From an uncultured SAR116 cluster alpha proteobacterium (GTDB lineage: Bacteria > Pseudomonadota > Alphaproteobacteria > Puniceispirillales > Marisalimonadaceae): 52,841 nt of DNA. Below the pieces are notes generated by a model. It made no database searches and was not told the DNA's origin. It saw only the letters and a list, made by a program, of their open reading frames with translations. This document shows, one piece after another, positions 1 through 7,755 of this stretch. The DNA is taken from NCBI GenBank assembly GCA_902542765.1, contig CACBVW010000006.1, positions 1 through 52,841 on the forward strand, written 5' to 3'. A program made the translations under genes and the position numbers. Within the stretch, counting starts at the first letter, position 1. Every line of letters starts with the position of its first letter.

Positions 1-968
1 CAGATAATTTAGAAAGGCATCTCAAACCAAGACCTGGTGTAAATTGGCCTATAAATAATGCTCTTACAGCTCACGATGGAGAATTAGCATCTGCAGGTAT
101 TACAACTGTTTTCGATGCTTTAAGAGTAGGATCTATTAACAGAGATGGTGTGCATAGATATGACAAATATGCAAGAGAAACAGCCACCTCTATCAATAAC
201 TTATCAAAAGACAAATCTTTTAAGATTGATCATTTTATTCATCTAAGAGCTGAAATATGTTCAGAAAATTTAATTCAGGAGTTAGAAGAATTCAACGATC
301 AGGATAAGGTAAAAATAGTTAGTCTGATGGATCACACACCAGGCCAAAGACAGTTTCGTGATGTTTCACAGTTCAAAGTTTATTTATCAGGTAAATTTGG
401 TCTTTCGGAATCACAAATTCAACAACACTTTTCATACTTAAAAGATCTTCAAAAAATGTTTGGTAAAAAACATAAAATCGAAACAATAAAATTTAGTAAA
501 AGATTAAATGCAGTATTGGCTAGTCATGATGATACTACAATTTCTGATGTGGAAGAGAGTTGTTCACAAGGTATAAATTTAGCTGAGTTTCCAACCACTC
601 TTGAAGCAGCAACAAAGTGTAAAAGCAGTAACATAAAAATAATAATGGGAGCACCAAATTTAGTAAGAGGAGGATCTCATTCAGGTAATGTTTCAGCTCA
701 ATCACTTATTGATAAAGACCTTCTAGATATTTTAAGTTCTGATTACGTGCCTTCATCATTGATGATGGCAGCGATAATGTGGGGCATAAAATCTAATAAT
801 TTACCTAAAAGTATCGCTGCAGTAACTGCTAACCCCTGTAAAGTTACAGGCTTAAATGATAGAGGAATGATTAAAGAAGGTTTAAAAGCAGATTTGGTAA
901 GATTAAGTATTAAAAAGGATTTACCAATCATTAGAAAAGTATGGGCAAGTGGTCGAGAAGTTGCTTAA
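1..968 (+). CDS. phnM: Alpha-D-ribose 1-methylphosphonate 5-triphosphate diphosphatase (5'-truncated)
   Basis: The open frame runs in from the left edge (first whole codon at base 3), so the start lies outside the window; the GTG at 150 is internal. PhnM is an amidohydrolase-fold metal enzyme of the C-P lyase pathway that removes diphosphate from the ribose-triphosphate alkylphosphonate before PhnJ cleaves the C-P bond. Visible family motifs are LERHLKPRPGVNWP near the left edge, SLMDHTPGQRQF, LASHDDTT near base 525, MGAPNLVRGGSHSGN and LSSDYVPSSL. The C-terminus is complete and no frame break is seen. The other phn genes are expected to the left. Identity is confident; which phosphonates are used cannot be told from here. 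Confidence 0.92.
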   Translation, partial: DNLERHLKPRPGVNWPINNALTAHDGELASAGITTVFDALRVGSINRDGVHRYDKYARETATSINNLSKDKSFKIDHFIHLRAEICSENLIQELEEFNDQDKVKIVSLMDHTPGQRQFRDVSQFKVYLSGKFGLSESQIQQHFSYLKDLQKMFGKKHKIETIKFSKRLNAVLASHDDTTISDVEESCSQGINLAEFPTTLEAATKCKSSNIKIIMGAPNLVRGGSHSGNVSAQSLIDKDLLDILSSDYVPSSLMMAAIMWGIKSNNLPKSIAAVTANPCKVTGLNDRGMIKEGLKADLVRLSIKKDLPIIRKVWASGREVA

Positions 969-975
969 ATAAAAG

Positions 976-2022
976 ATGTATCCAAAACATAAAAAATTAA
1001 ATCTATCATTTTTAGATAAATACCTAACTTTATGGATTTTTCTTGCAATGATTATAGGTATAGTTATTGGTAATGTTTTTCTAAATATGCCTAAATTTCT
1101 TGATTCAATAACTTACAGTAATACAAATATTCCTATTGCAATAGGGCTTATTTTAATGATGTATCCACCTTTAGCAAAAGTAAAATATGAAAAAATAATT
1201 GAAGTTTTTAAAGATAAGAAAGTCTTAGCTTTGTCTTTATTTCAAAATTGGATAATAGGCCCTGCATTAATGTTTTTTTTAGCTCTTACTTTTCTTTCTG
1301 ATAAGCCTGAATATATGACTGGTGTCATACTAATTGGTCTAGCTAGATGTATAGCAATGGTTCTTGTTTGGAATGAGTTGGCTAGAGGAAGTTCAGAATA
1401 TGTAGCAGGATTAGTTGCCTTTAATTCAATTTTTCAAATTATATTCTTCGCGCCTTATGCGTGGTTTTTTTTAAAAATTTTGCCGGAATTTTTTGGATAT
1501 GGTGGACAAATTATTGATATCTCCATATTATACATCTCCAAAATTGTTCTAATTTATCTTGGTATTCCATTTTTAGCAGGTTTTGTGACAAGATCATTAT
1601 TAGTTAAAAGATATGGTGAAGAATGGTACGTGAACAATTTTCTTCCTAGAATAAGTCCTATTACTTTAATTGCGCTGTTATTTACAATAATTATTATGTT
1701 TACTCTAAAAGGAAATGAAATTTTGAAACTGCCTTTGGATGTTTTAACAATATCAATTCCTCTAGTCATATATTTTCTAATTATGTTTTTTATTAGTTTT
1801 GGTATCAGCAGGTTTGCAAATATTAATTATCCAACGGCTACTTCTTTATCATTCACAGCAGCTTCAAATAATTTTGAATTAGCTATTGCAGTTTCAATTG
1901 CCACTTTTGGCCTTGCATCAAAAGAGGCTTTCGCAACTGTTATTGGTCCTCTTGTTGAAGTGCCTATACTAATATTACTAGTTTCCGTTGCTTTAAAATT
2001 TAAAGAAAAATATTTCAAATAG
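976..2022 (+). CDS. ACR3 family arsenite efflux permease
   Basis: This 348-residue, strongly hydrophobic protein has about ten membrane segments and the usual ACR3 length. The motifs [17 protein letters not shown] and [19 protein letters not shown] are diagnostic; the latter holds the conserved cysteine. ACR3 carriers export arsenite, driven by the proton gradient. The ATG lies seven bases after the phnM stop, so the two are almost certainly co-transcribed. No arsC or arsR is visible. Linkage of arsenite export to phosphorus-scavenging genes makes sense because arsenate enters through phosphate uptake, but that link is inference. Transport of another oxyanion or organoarsenical cannot be excluded. 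Confidence 0.88.
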   Translation: MYPKHKKLNLSFLDKYLTLWIFLAMIIGIVIGNVFLNMPKFLDSITYSNTNIPIAIGLILMMYPPLAKVKYEKIIEVFKDKKVLALSLFQNWIIGPALMFFLALTFLSDKPEYMTGVILIGLARCIAMVLVWNELARGSSEYVAGLVAFNSIFQIIFFAPYAWFFLKILPEFFGYGGQIIDISILYISKIVLIYLGIPFLAGFVTRSLLVKRYGEEWYVNNFLPRISPITLIALLFTIIIMFTLKGNEILKLPLDVLTISIPLVIYFLIMFFISFGISRFANINYPTATSLSFTAASNNFELAIAVSIATFGLASKEAFATVIGPLVEVPILILLVSVALKFKEKYFK

Positions 2023-2069
2023 ACTTAAAATTACTAACTATACTACAGCGTAATCTTAGCTCAATTTAA

Positions 2070-2087
2070 ACTTCATTAAATTGTAAT
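2070..2087 (+). promoter_or_regulatory. Weak PHO-box-like direct repeat
   Basis: ACTTCAT and TTGTAAT are separated by TAAA, giving the 11-base period of a PhoB box (two CTGTCAT-like heptamers). They match the consensus at about four and five of seven positions. The site is 60-80 bases before the secreted protein gene at 2148. The match is weak in such AT-rich DNA and rests partly on the phosphorus theme of the neighbouring genes. Confidence 0.2.
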
Positions 2088-2147
2088 ATTAAAATAACAA
2101 TTCAGTAAAAAAAGTTAGGCATATTCATATTAAAAATGGAGATATTT

Positions 2148-3641
2148 ATGTTTAATAAAAATATGTTAAAAATTTTAGTAACTTCTTCAGTTATTATACT
2201 TACAAGTTCAATTTCTACAAAGGCCATGGAAATTAATCAAATATCATCCTTTCAAATTGGAAAAGGTGAAGGTTACGCAGAAATGATACGTTATCACTCC
2301 CAATCTAAAAGTCTTTTAGTTACAGCTTCTGAAACTGGCACTATAGAAAGAATTTCAATAAGTGATCCTTTCAATTTAAAAAAAATAGCACCTTTTGATT
2401 TGTCAGGTGGTAATGTTACAGCAGTAGCGGTTCATAAAGATTTAATTGCAGCGTCGATAAAAGAAAAAAAAGCAGATGCCCCAGGTAATGTTCAAATATT
2501 CAATAATAATGGGGAAAAATTGGCCGAGTATAAAACTGGAGCTTTGCCTGATAATATTGCATTCTCACCTGATGGTAGATATTTATTAACTGCTAATGAA
2601 GGTGAACCCTCTGATGATTACAAAATTGATCCAGAAGGTAGTTTTACACTTATAGATTTGTCTAGCGGTGTACAAAATGCAAATGTTAAGCAGATAACGC
2701 TTAATAATATTAAAATGCCAGCAGGTGCAAGGATTATTAAACCAGGTTCAAGTTTTGCAGAAGATGCTGAACCAGAGTATATAACATTTGCTCCAGACGG
2801 TAAAGAGGCTTATGCAACTCTTCAAGAAAACAATGCCATAGCTACAATTGATATAGCTTCTGCAAAGGTTATTAATGTGAGTGGACTTGGGTTCAAAAAC
2901 GTATCTAGAACTTCTCATGATGTATCAAATAAGGATGGTGGAATAAATATGAAACGATGGCCAGTTTTGATGATGTATCAGCCAGATGCAATCGTATCCT
3001 ATGAGACAAAAGGAAGCACATATTTAGTTACAGCAAATGAAGGTGACGCTAAAGACTACGATGGTTTTTCTGAGGAAACTCGCGTTGGCAAATTAAAACT
3101 TGATAAAACTATGTTTCCAAATGCTAATGAGTTACAAAAGAAAGAAAACCTTGGACGCTTAAAAACCACAAAAACACTTGGTGACACTGACGGCGATGGA
3201 GATCATGATATAATATATGCCTATGGCGGAAGATCATTTTCCATTTGGAAAGATGATGGGACTCTAGTTTTTGACAGTGGAAACGCATTCGAAAACATAA
3301 TTTCGAAGCGTTCTCCAGAAATGTTTAATGCTAATGGTCCTACCAAAATTGATGATCGTTCAGATGACAAAGGTCCAGAGCCTGAGGCTCTTGCAATAGG
3401 CAAGATTAATGGAAGAACATACGCATTTATAGGAATGGAGAGAAATAACGCTATCTTTGCATATGACATTACGCTGCCATCTGACCCACATATGGTGAGT
3501 TATATAATGCCTAATGAAAATCACAATTCTCCCGAGGGATTAGAATTTATCCCGTCAAGTGTTAGTCCTACCGGAAAACCTCTACTTGCTGTTGCATATG
3601 AAATGACAGGTACAATTGGTCTCTATGAAATTAATAATTAG
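2148..3641 (+). CDS. Secreted choice-of-anchor I domain protein (beta-propeller-like)
   Basis: The chosen ATG has GGAG six bases upstream (2138-2141); the ATG at 2136 overlaps that site. The 497-residue product starts with a signal peptide (basic MFNKNMLK, then a hydrophobic stretch ending near STKA), so it is exported. The body has propeller-like repeats: AFSPDGRYLLTANEGEPSDD near residue 145, ITFAPDGKEAYATLQENNA, VTANEGDAKDYDGF, and a calcium-loop-like DTDGDGDHDI near residue 345, followed by YAYGGRSFSIW. This is the choice-of-anchor I pattern found in surface and secreted proteins, some near phosphatases. No catalytic residue set is recognised, so enzyme activity is unproven. It lies 125 bases after the permease gene and may have its own promoter. 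Confidence 0.75.
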   Translation: MFNKNMLKILVTSSVIILTSSISTKAMEINQISSFQIGKGEGYAEMIRYHSQSKSLLVTASETGTIERISISDPFNLKKIAPFDLSGGNVTAVAVHKDLIAASIKEKKADAPGNVQIFNNNGEKLAEYKTGALPDNIAFSPDGRYLLTANEGEPSDDYKIDPEGSFTLIDLSSGVQNANVKQITLNNIKMPAGARIIKPGSSFAEDAEPEYITFAPDGKEAYATLQENNAIATIDIASAKVINVSGLGFKNVSRTSHDVSNKDGGINMKRWPVLMMYQPDAIVSYETKGSTYLVTANEGDAKDYDGFSEETRVGKLKLDKTMFPNANELQKKENLGRLKTTKTLGDTDGDGDHDIIYAYGGRSFSIWKDDGTLVFDSGNAFENIISKRSPEMFNANGPTKIDDRSDDKGPEPEALAIGKINGRTYAFIGMERNNAIFAYDITLPSDPHMVSYIMPNENHNSPEGLEFIPSSVSPTGKPLLAVAYEMTGTIGLYEINN

Positions 3642-3662
3642 ATTATTAAATTTTATCCTATT

Positions 3663-3702
3663 TTATTTGGTCAGGAATAATTTTAAATTTCAGACCAAAT
3701 AA
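3663..3702. terminator. Inverted repeat between convergent genes, probable terminator
   Basis: TTATTTGGTC (3663-3672) and GACCAAATAA (3693-3702) form a perfect 10-base-pair stem around a 20-base loop. It starts 21 bases after the stop of the secreted protein gene. There is no clean T-run, so it may act in both directions or simply protect the transcript end. The rest of the gap to 3941 is AT-rich with no other clear signal apart from the doubtful small frame at 3811. Confidence 0.4.
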
Positions 3703-3810
3703 TTTTAAAGAAGAATTTTAATGGCCGTAATTAATTATATTATTTGAAGTAATTTAATTTTAGAGTTAAGAAACAAAAATTTGGATTTTAAATTTTTTAA
3801 TCTTGATTGT

Positions 3811-3945
3811 ATGTATTTGGGTATCAAAACACCTTGCATCCAAAACTTGGAATTTATTTCGGCTAATTTTTTAAATATTATGCCTTATTTAGGCTTTTCA
3901 ATCTTATTTGCTGCATACGCAACTGCAACTATCCTCAAAAACTAG
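3811..3945 (+). other. Possible 44-residue small membrane protein ORF
   Basis: ATG at 3811 to TAG at 3945 encodes 44 residues whose second half, IMPYLGFSILFAAYATATIL, could form one membrane helix. A shorter version starts at 3880. There is no convincing ribosome binding site. Its stop overlaps the last codons of the reverse-strand gene ending at 3942. It may be a relic of a membrane-protein gene or chance. Confidence 0.15.
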
Positions 3946-4235
3946 TATTCGACTAGATTTCCAGTCAAGGGAATTGAGTGTCTATCTTCTTCGTTATACT
4001 CTAAAAGAAGATGTCTTTGAGTATCTAACCAATTAACACCTCTGGTTGAGCTTTCAGATAACTCAGTTTCTGTTCTTAAAACTATAGCTATCACTTCATC
4101 CGACGTAGTCATTAAATAATGAGTAGGCGGTTTTGACAATGCCCTTTCTTTCGAACGTTCTTTTACATTTGTTAAAAATTCGTTAAAACATTCAGGTTTA
4201 GGTCTGAATCTAATTATGGATATTTTTGTTTTCAT
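3942..4235 (-). CDS. Small protein, dimeric alpha/beta barrel-like
   Basis: The product has 97 residues if started at the ATG of MKTKISIIRFRPKPE, preceded by an AGAAAGA-like site. The longer start at 4346 would overlap the upstream gene by 20 bases and add a lysine-rich stretch unlike the rest. The predicted strand-helix-strand-strand-helix-strand order, with a basic first strand (SIIRFRPK) and a late NWLDTQRHLL helix, resembles the ferredoxin-like dimeric barrel of antibiotic-biosynthesis-monooxygenase/Dabb proteins. No catalytic residues are recognised. It follows the SnoaL-like gene on the same strand by about 90 bases and is probably co-transcribed. It lies inside the proposed island. Confidence 0.5.
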   Translation of the reverse strand: MKTKISIIRFRPKPECFNEFLTNVKERSKERALSKPPTHYLMTTSDEVIAIVLRTETELSESSTRGVNWLDTQRHLLLEYNEEDRHSIPLTGNLVEY

Positions 4236-4326
4236 AGTTTTAATCTTTCTAATCAAAATTGGAAGTTCAATAATCTCATTTTTAAATTTTACAAAAGGAT
4301 TTTTAATTATTTTAAAATTCAATGAT

Positions 4327-4653
4327 TTATTTTGGAACTTTCCCATAAATATGTTTGACTATTTTACCATCTTGAATGTGATCAATTTCAAGATATGTAA
4401 AATTAGGATCAAATCCATCTACTGTCTTAACAACAGTGTTGGGTGTTTCTAATACGCATTGAATTATAGGTTCACTTACCCATTTCACGTCTTTAACCAT
4501 ATTTACAAATTCATCGTAGCTTTTAACTTTATTGCCCATACTTGATTTATGTATGGACTCACAGTGTAAAACTTTTGAAAAAAGTTCAATAAATGGTTGC
4601 AAGTCACCTTCATAATGTTTTATGAAAGCCGCTTTTATAGTTTCAAAATTCAT
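4327..4653 (-). CDS. SnoaL/NTF2-like protein
   Basis: A 108-residue product with the cone-fold pattern of SnoaL-like proteins: an N-terminal helix pair (FETIKAAFIKHYEGDL), a central segment with YDEFVNMVKDVKW, and closing beta strands FTYLEIDHIQDGKIVKHIYG. The DGKIVKHI motif near the C-terminus is typical of SnoaL_2 polyketide-cyclase/limonene-hydrolase-like domains. No substrate can be named. It is the first gene of a two-gene reverse-strand unit with the small barrel-like gene and begins about 200 bases left of the tRNA-fMet scar. Confidence 0.55.
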   Translation of the reverse strand: MNFETIKAAFIKHYEGDLQPFIELFSKVLHCESIHKSSMGNKVKSYDEFVNMVKDVKWVSEPIIQCVLETPNTVVKTVDGFDPNFTYLEIDHIQDGKIVKHIYGKVPK

Positions 4654-4792
4654 GTTTTCGCCTCATAAAAATATTATATTAATAATTAATCATTAAATAA
4701 ATTTTACATTTATATTAAATTAACTTTACATCTTATTAGTGAAATTTGATTAAAAATGACAGGTTAAATACTGTGATCAAAATTGATTATAA

Positions 4793-4857
4793 GTGTCTAA
4801 CTATGTGGCTAACTGCAAACAAAAACCTATATATACAGGCAAAATGGGGCAAAAATG
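4793..4857 (+). repeat. Two pairs of short direct repeats beside the tRNA scar
   Basis: GTGTCTAACT (4793-4802) and GTGGCTAACT (4805-4814) match at nine of ten bases with a 12-base period. GGCAAAATG (4838-4846) and GGCAAAAATG (4848-4857) form a second pair with a 10-base period, the last copy abutting the tRNA fragment. Near-helical spacing on the side facing the proposed island is what tyrosine-integrase arm and core sites look like. The 139 bases before this (4654-4792) are AT-rich with no other signal. Confidence 0.35.
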
Positions 4858-4907
4858 TCAGGCTCATAACCTGAAGGTCGTAGGTTCAAATCCTACTCCC
4901 GCAACCA
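4857..4907 (+). tRNA. Truncated initiator tRNA-Met (fMet), 3' part only; attachment-site scar
   Basis: The 51 bases match an alphaproteobacterial initiator tRNA from just before the anticodon arm to the encoded CCA: anticodon stem and loop TCAGG-CTCATAA-CCTGA (CAT anticodon), variable loop AGGTC, a T arm GTAGG-TTCAAAT-CCTAC, and the acceptor strand TCCCGCA followed by ACCA. The bases upstream (GGCAAAATGGGGCAAAAATG) form neither a D arm nor a TGCGGGA-like acceptor partner, so the gene is not functional. Such 3'-end fragments are the usual att duplicates left by tyrosine recombinases, with the intact tRNA at the far end of the element. The real tRNA gene should lie left of the window. Confidence 0.85.
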
Positions 4908-4937
4908 ACTATATCAATAAAGTCAATGGCTTGGATC

Positions 4938-4968
4938 ACCCTCAAAGACTTCGGTTTTTGGGTTTTTT
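4938..4968 (+). terminator. Rho-independent terminator of the tRNA-fMet locus
   Basis: ACCC-TC-AAAGAC, a TTCG tetraloop closed by C-G, then GTTTTT-GGGT and a T-run form a clear hairpin with one small bulge. It lies 31 bases after the CCA end, where a tRNA terminator is expected. This supports the DNA right of 4857 being the original chromosome. Beyond it, to 5084, nothing else is evident. Confidence 0.8.
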
Positions 4969-5084
4969 GTGTTTGAAGCCTGATAACGATTACAGAGTGA
5001 TAAATAAAGTAATAAATGTTCGTCAGGCAAAGTTCTCTTTTTCTCAATAATTAATAAAACCATCACTAAGATTATTAAATTATA

Positions 5085-5414
5085 TTAAACAGGAGTAGTC
5101 ATTTTTATTAGAGCTGATGTTGCTTCAGACTCATAATTATAAACAAAAACACCTGCATATTGATTTTCTTTAAACACAAAAGTTTGTTTAAGTTCTTGAA
5201 TAAACTCACTAGACTCTTGTTCAAATTTTTTTAATTTATCAATAGTATTAAATTTTATAAAAATTGATAAATCACCTTCTTTACCGATCATTATATTCAA
5301 AGATTGAAAATGATATTTAGTAATTTTTTTTCCAAGATTATCCGAACAAAAAGAAGCCGCAACTTTAGCTTCAGTAACTGATGGAAATTTATATTGAAAG
5401 ACTTTTGCGTACAT
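5085..5414 (-). CDS. Hypothetical protein, ferredoxin-like barrel fold possible
   Basis: The 109-residue product is not recognised at family level. It shows alternating strands and amphipathic helices: YAKVFQYKF, SVTEAKVAASFCSDNL, a central SIFIKFNTIDKLKKFEQESS and a late YAGVFVYNYESEA. This could be a dimeric alpha/beta barrel. It has no signal peptide or membrane segment. It follows the GAF-domain gene on the same strand after 14 bases and is probably co-transcribed with it. Coding is supported by the compact arrangement and normal composition. Confidence 0.55.
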   Translation of the reverse strand: MYAKVFQYKFPSVTEAKVAASFCSDNLGKKITKYHFQSLNIMIGKEGDLSIFIKFNTIDKLKKFEQESSEFIQELKQTFVFKENQYAGVFVYNYESEATSALIKMTTPV

Positions 5415-5428
5415 GATCTACCTACTAA

Positions 5429-6247
5429 TTACAATTCATCTAACATTTCTAAAAGGTCATTAGCTTGTTTGCCTTCAAGTTTAATGTTTTTCATTATCTT
5501 TGTGTGTAACCCCATTTTATCTTGGATTATTTTTCCTTTTTCTGTAATTTCTAACTTTAAATTTTCATTAATTTTCAATAATCCATTATCAGAGAGTATT
5601 TCTTCAAAATCTTTTGATATTTCCATTTTATTGCAAGCATGAATAAAATTTTTAAATATTATTATATCGCTTAAACCTGTTTCTTGATAAAAAATTTCTA
5701 TAGCATTTATCAATCTATCAGAAGTTAATAGTTTTTGATCAGTCATTACATCTATCTGGTGAGCAGCTTTTTTTATTAGTTTTTCTACTAAATCAATTTT
5801 ATCTTGAGACAACTCTATTATTTTGGAAAAAGTCATCATGCAAACCATACCAAGTGCGTAATTGTTTTGGTCTATAATAGGAAAACCTATGTAACTTTTT
5901 ACACCCTTTTCATTACTGTGAGTTTTGGTTATTTCATGTTTTGTAACATCAAAGGCAACTAATGGTTTAGTATCTAGTAAAACATGAGCACAAACACTTC
6001 CATCTTTAGGTCTGCGTCTACTTAAATTTTGTGTTTTTTCTTGTTCAGGCTGAATTTCTGCTAAATAACATCTTTCTTTACTATCAAACAATTGAAATAA
6101 AACAGCTTCATAACCAGTTATTTCTTTAGCCAATTCACAGTAAATATTAAATAGGCTTGCTTGATTGGAATCTATTAGACCAGTTCTCTCAACTGCTTCT
6201 GCTCTTCTTTCTTCATTATCAGGTAATTGTGCTGATATAAAACTCAT
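5429..6247 (-). CDS. GAF domain-containing protein
   Basis: A cytoplasmic protein of 272 residues. Residues about 15-165 read as a GAF sensor domain: an entry helix (NQASLFNIYCELAKEITG), strands such as EAVLFQLFD, the segment DGSVCAHVLLDTKPLVAFDV typical of GAF proteins N-terminal to signalling modules, then KSYIGFPIIDQNNYALGMVC. The C-terminal 100 residues are charged and helical with no recognised kinase, cyclase or phosphodiesterase motif, so the output is unknown. The ligand is unknown. It lies 45 bases downstream of ppx on the same strand and may sense something tied to polyphosphate metabolism. Confidence 0.75.
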   Translation of the reverse strand: MSFISAQLPDNEERRAEAVERTGLIDSNQASLFNIYCELAKEITGYEAVLFQLFDSKERCYLAEIQPEQEKTQNLSRRRPKDGSVCAHVLLDTKPLVAFDVTKHEITKTHSNEKGVKSYIGFPIIDQNNYALGMVCMMTFSKIIELSQDKIDLVEKLIKKAAHQIDVMTDQKLLTSDRLINAIEIFYQETGLSDIIIFKNFIHACNKMEISKDFEEILSDNGLLKINENLKLEITEKGKIIQDKMGLHTKIMKNIKLEGKQANDLLEMLDEL

Positions 6248-6292
6248 CTTTTCTCTACCTTTTTATAAAATTAAAAATCACATTAAGAATTA

Positions 6293-7753
6293 TTAGAAAA
6301 TAATCTCATAATTTAAATTACAGGCATTAGCAAAATTTTTAAATCTTCGTTCATTTTCTTTATCCATGAGAGCTTTGGCTTCAGATTTTATTTTACAAGT
6401 TAATTTATTTTTCTTAATCTTAAATTTAATATTATCCAAATTTTTTGGTAATCCTGCGCTAAAATTATATATAAATCTTAATCCTAGACCTATAGCATAC
6501 GATGAAATTTTTTGCTTTTCTGAAAGTAAATTGATTATTCTTTTATCAATTTGTTGTTTATCTTTAGTACCAATATATCTGTGATAAACAACTTTGGCCA
6601 TCCATACCCTCTCAATATGAGTTAAATCTCTTACTGGTAGTGATAAGATTTTGTTTGCGGCAATATTACCTCTCATATCTGGCTGTTCGTCCCAAGAAAT
6701 ATCTGAAAGATTAGTACTAATTTTAAATACCCTTTCAAGATCTTTATCTGCAATTTTTTCAAATATAGGACCGAATATTTTTTTTATTTTAGTTTGCATT
6801 CCATTAAATCTTTGGTTTTTTGCAAGTACATTATAGTAAGCAACTTTATCTGGATTGATCCTATTTTCTTTATTTAATTCTGCTATCAATCCATCTCTTA
6901 TACTTGTTCCACTAATCATAATATTTTTTACATTTGATGATAAAATCAGGTGAGTTATTATCTTTGCTGCAGTTGAAATAGTATCTGTTCTACCAGGAGG
7001 TATACCTAATACTTCTTTGTTTTCATCTGACATTTGATCCAAAAGAATTATCCCTCTTTCGATATCGAATTTTAATCCATGCAATAATGAAAGTGGATAA
7101 TTATAATTCTTTATATAGGCAGATCCTAGAGCTCTAAAACTTCCACCTGTTCCATACAATGTAAGACCTTTAGATTTATTCAGCCATTCAACTTTATTAA
7201 TTTCTTTTCTGATTTCTTCACTAGTAATTTGAGATAAGTGCCCAATATCGATACTCGTTGATTTTATCTTTTTTCCATCTTGAATAAGAATAAGTTCTAA
7301 ACTTCCTCCTCCTAAATCTGCTATAAGCCCTTTATCAACTTTTATATTGCTAAGAACTCCTAGACAGGCATAGTCAGCTTCCTCTTTAGCAGACAAGATT
7401 TTAATATTATGATTAAGAAGTTTTTCTGCAGGACGTAAAAATTCTTTTGCATTTTTGGCTTTTCTAACAGCTGCAGTTGCTATAATTATTTGATGTTTTA
7501 CAGACATTGTTTTTATTATATATGCAAAACGCTTTATAGCTGACAAAGCTTTTGAAATTGATTGACTTGAAATATTTTTGCTCAATGATAAACCCTCACC
7601 GAGTTTACAATTTATTCTTTCATTAAATAATGGAAAAGGGTATTTACCATTTTGAGGATATATAACAAGTCTAATAGAATTAGAACCAATATCGATTATT
7701 GCTAATTTACCTTTATTTATCTTCCTATAAAAACTTAAAGCTACTTCATTCAT
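6293..7753 (-). CDS. ppx: Exopolyphosphatase / Ppx-GppA phosphatase family
   Basis: This 486-residue ASKHA-fold enzyme hydrolyses terminal phosphate from polyphosphate, and in some relatives pppGpp. Motifs in order: AIIDIGSNSIRLVIY near residue 20 (phosphate loop 1), IATAAVRKAKN near 90, SAKEEADYACLGV with the catalytic glutamate region near 120, GLIADLGGGSLELI near 145 (phosphate loop 2), YGTGGSFRALG near 200, and GIPPGRTDTI near 245. A C-terminal HD-like helical extension fills residues 310-486, as in long Ppx proteins. Its ATG follows the ppk stop by two bases, so the two enzymes, which make and degrade polyphosphate, are translationally coupled. Confidence 0.92.
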   Translation of the reverse strand: MNEVALSFYRKINKGKLAIIDIGSNSIRLVIYPQNGKYPFPLFNERINCKLGEGLSLSKNISSQSISKALSAIKRFAYIIKTMSVKHQIIIATAAVRKAKNAKEFLRPAEKLLNHNIKILSAKEEADYACLGVLSNIKVDKGLIADLGGGSLELILIQDGKKIKSTSIDIGHLSQITSEEIRKEINKVEWLNKSKGLTLYGTGGSFRALGSAYIKNYNYPLSLLHGLKFDIERGIILLDQMSDENKEVLGIPPGRTDTISTAAKIITHLILSSNVKNIMISGTSIRDGLIAELNKENRINPDKVAYYNVLAKNQRFNGMQTKIKKIFGPIFEKIADKDLERVFKISTNLSDISWDEQPDMRGNIAANKILSLPVRDLTHIERVWMAKVVYHRYIGTKDKQQIDKRIINLLSEKQKISSYAIGLGLRFIYNFSAGLPKNLDNIKFKIKKNKLTCKIKSEAKALMDKENERRFKNFANACNLNYEIIF

Positions 7754-7755
7754 AC

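Noticed and set aside
4236-4346. N-terminal extension of the small barrel-like protein from 4346
   Set aside because: It overlaps the upstream SnoaL-like gene and is lysine/isoleucine-rich without pattern; the start at 4235 has a plausible ribosome site.
4836-4907. A complete functional tRNA-Met gene
   Set aside because: Upstream bases cannot form the D arm or pair with the TCCCGCA acceptor strand; only the 3' 51 bases match.
4793-5050. An 85-codon forward open frame across the tRNA fragment
   Set aside because: It translates through the tRNA remnant and the TTCG-loop terminator, has no homologous look and no ribosome site.
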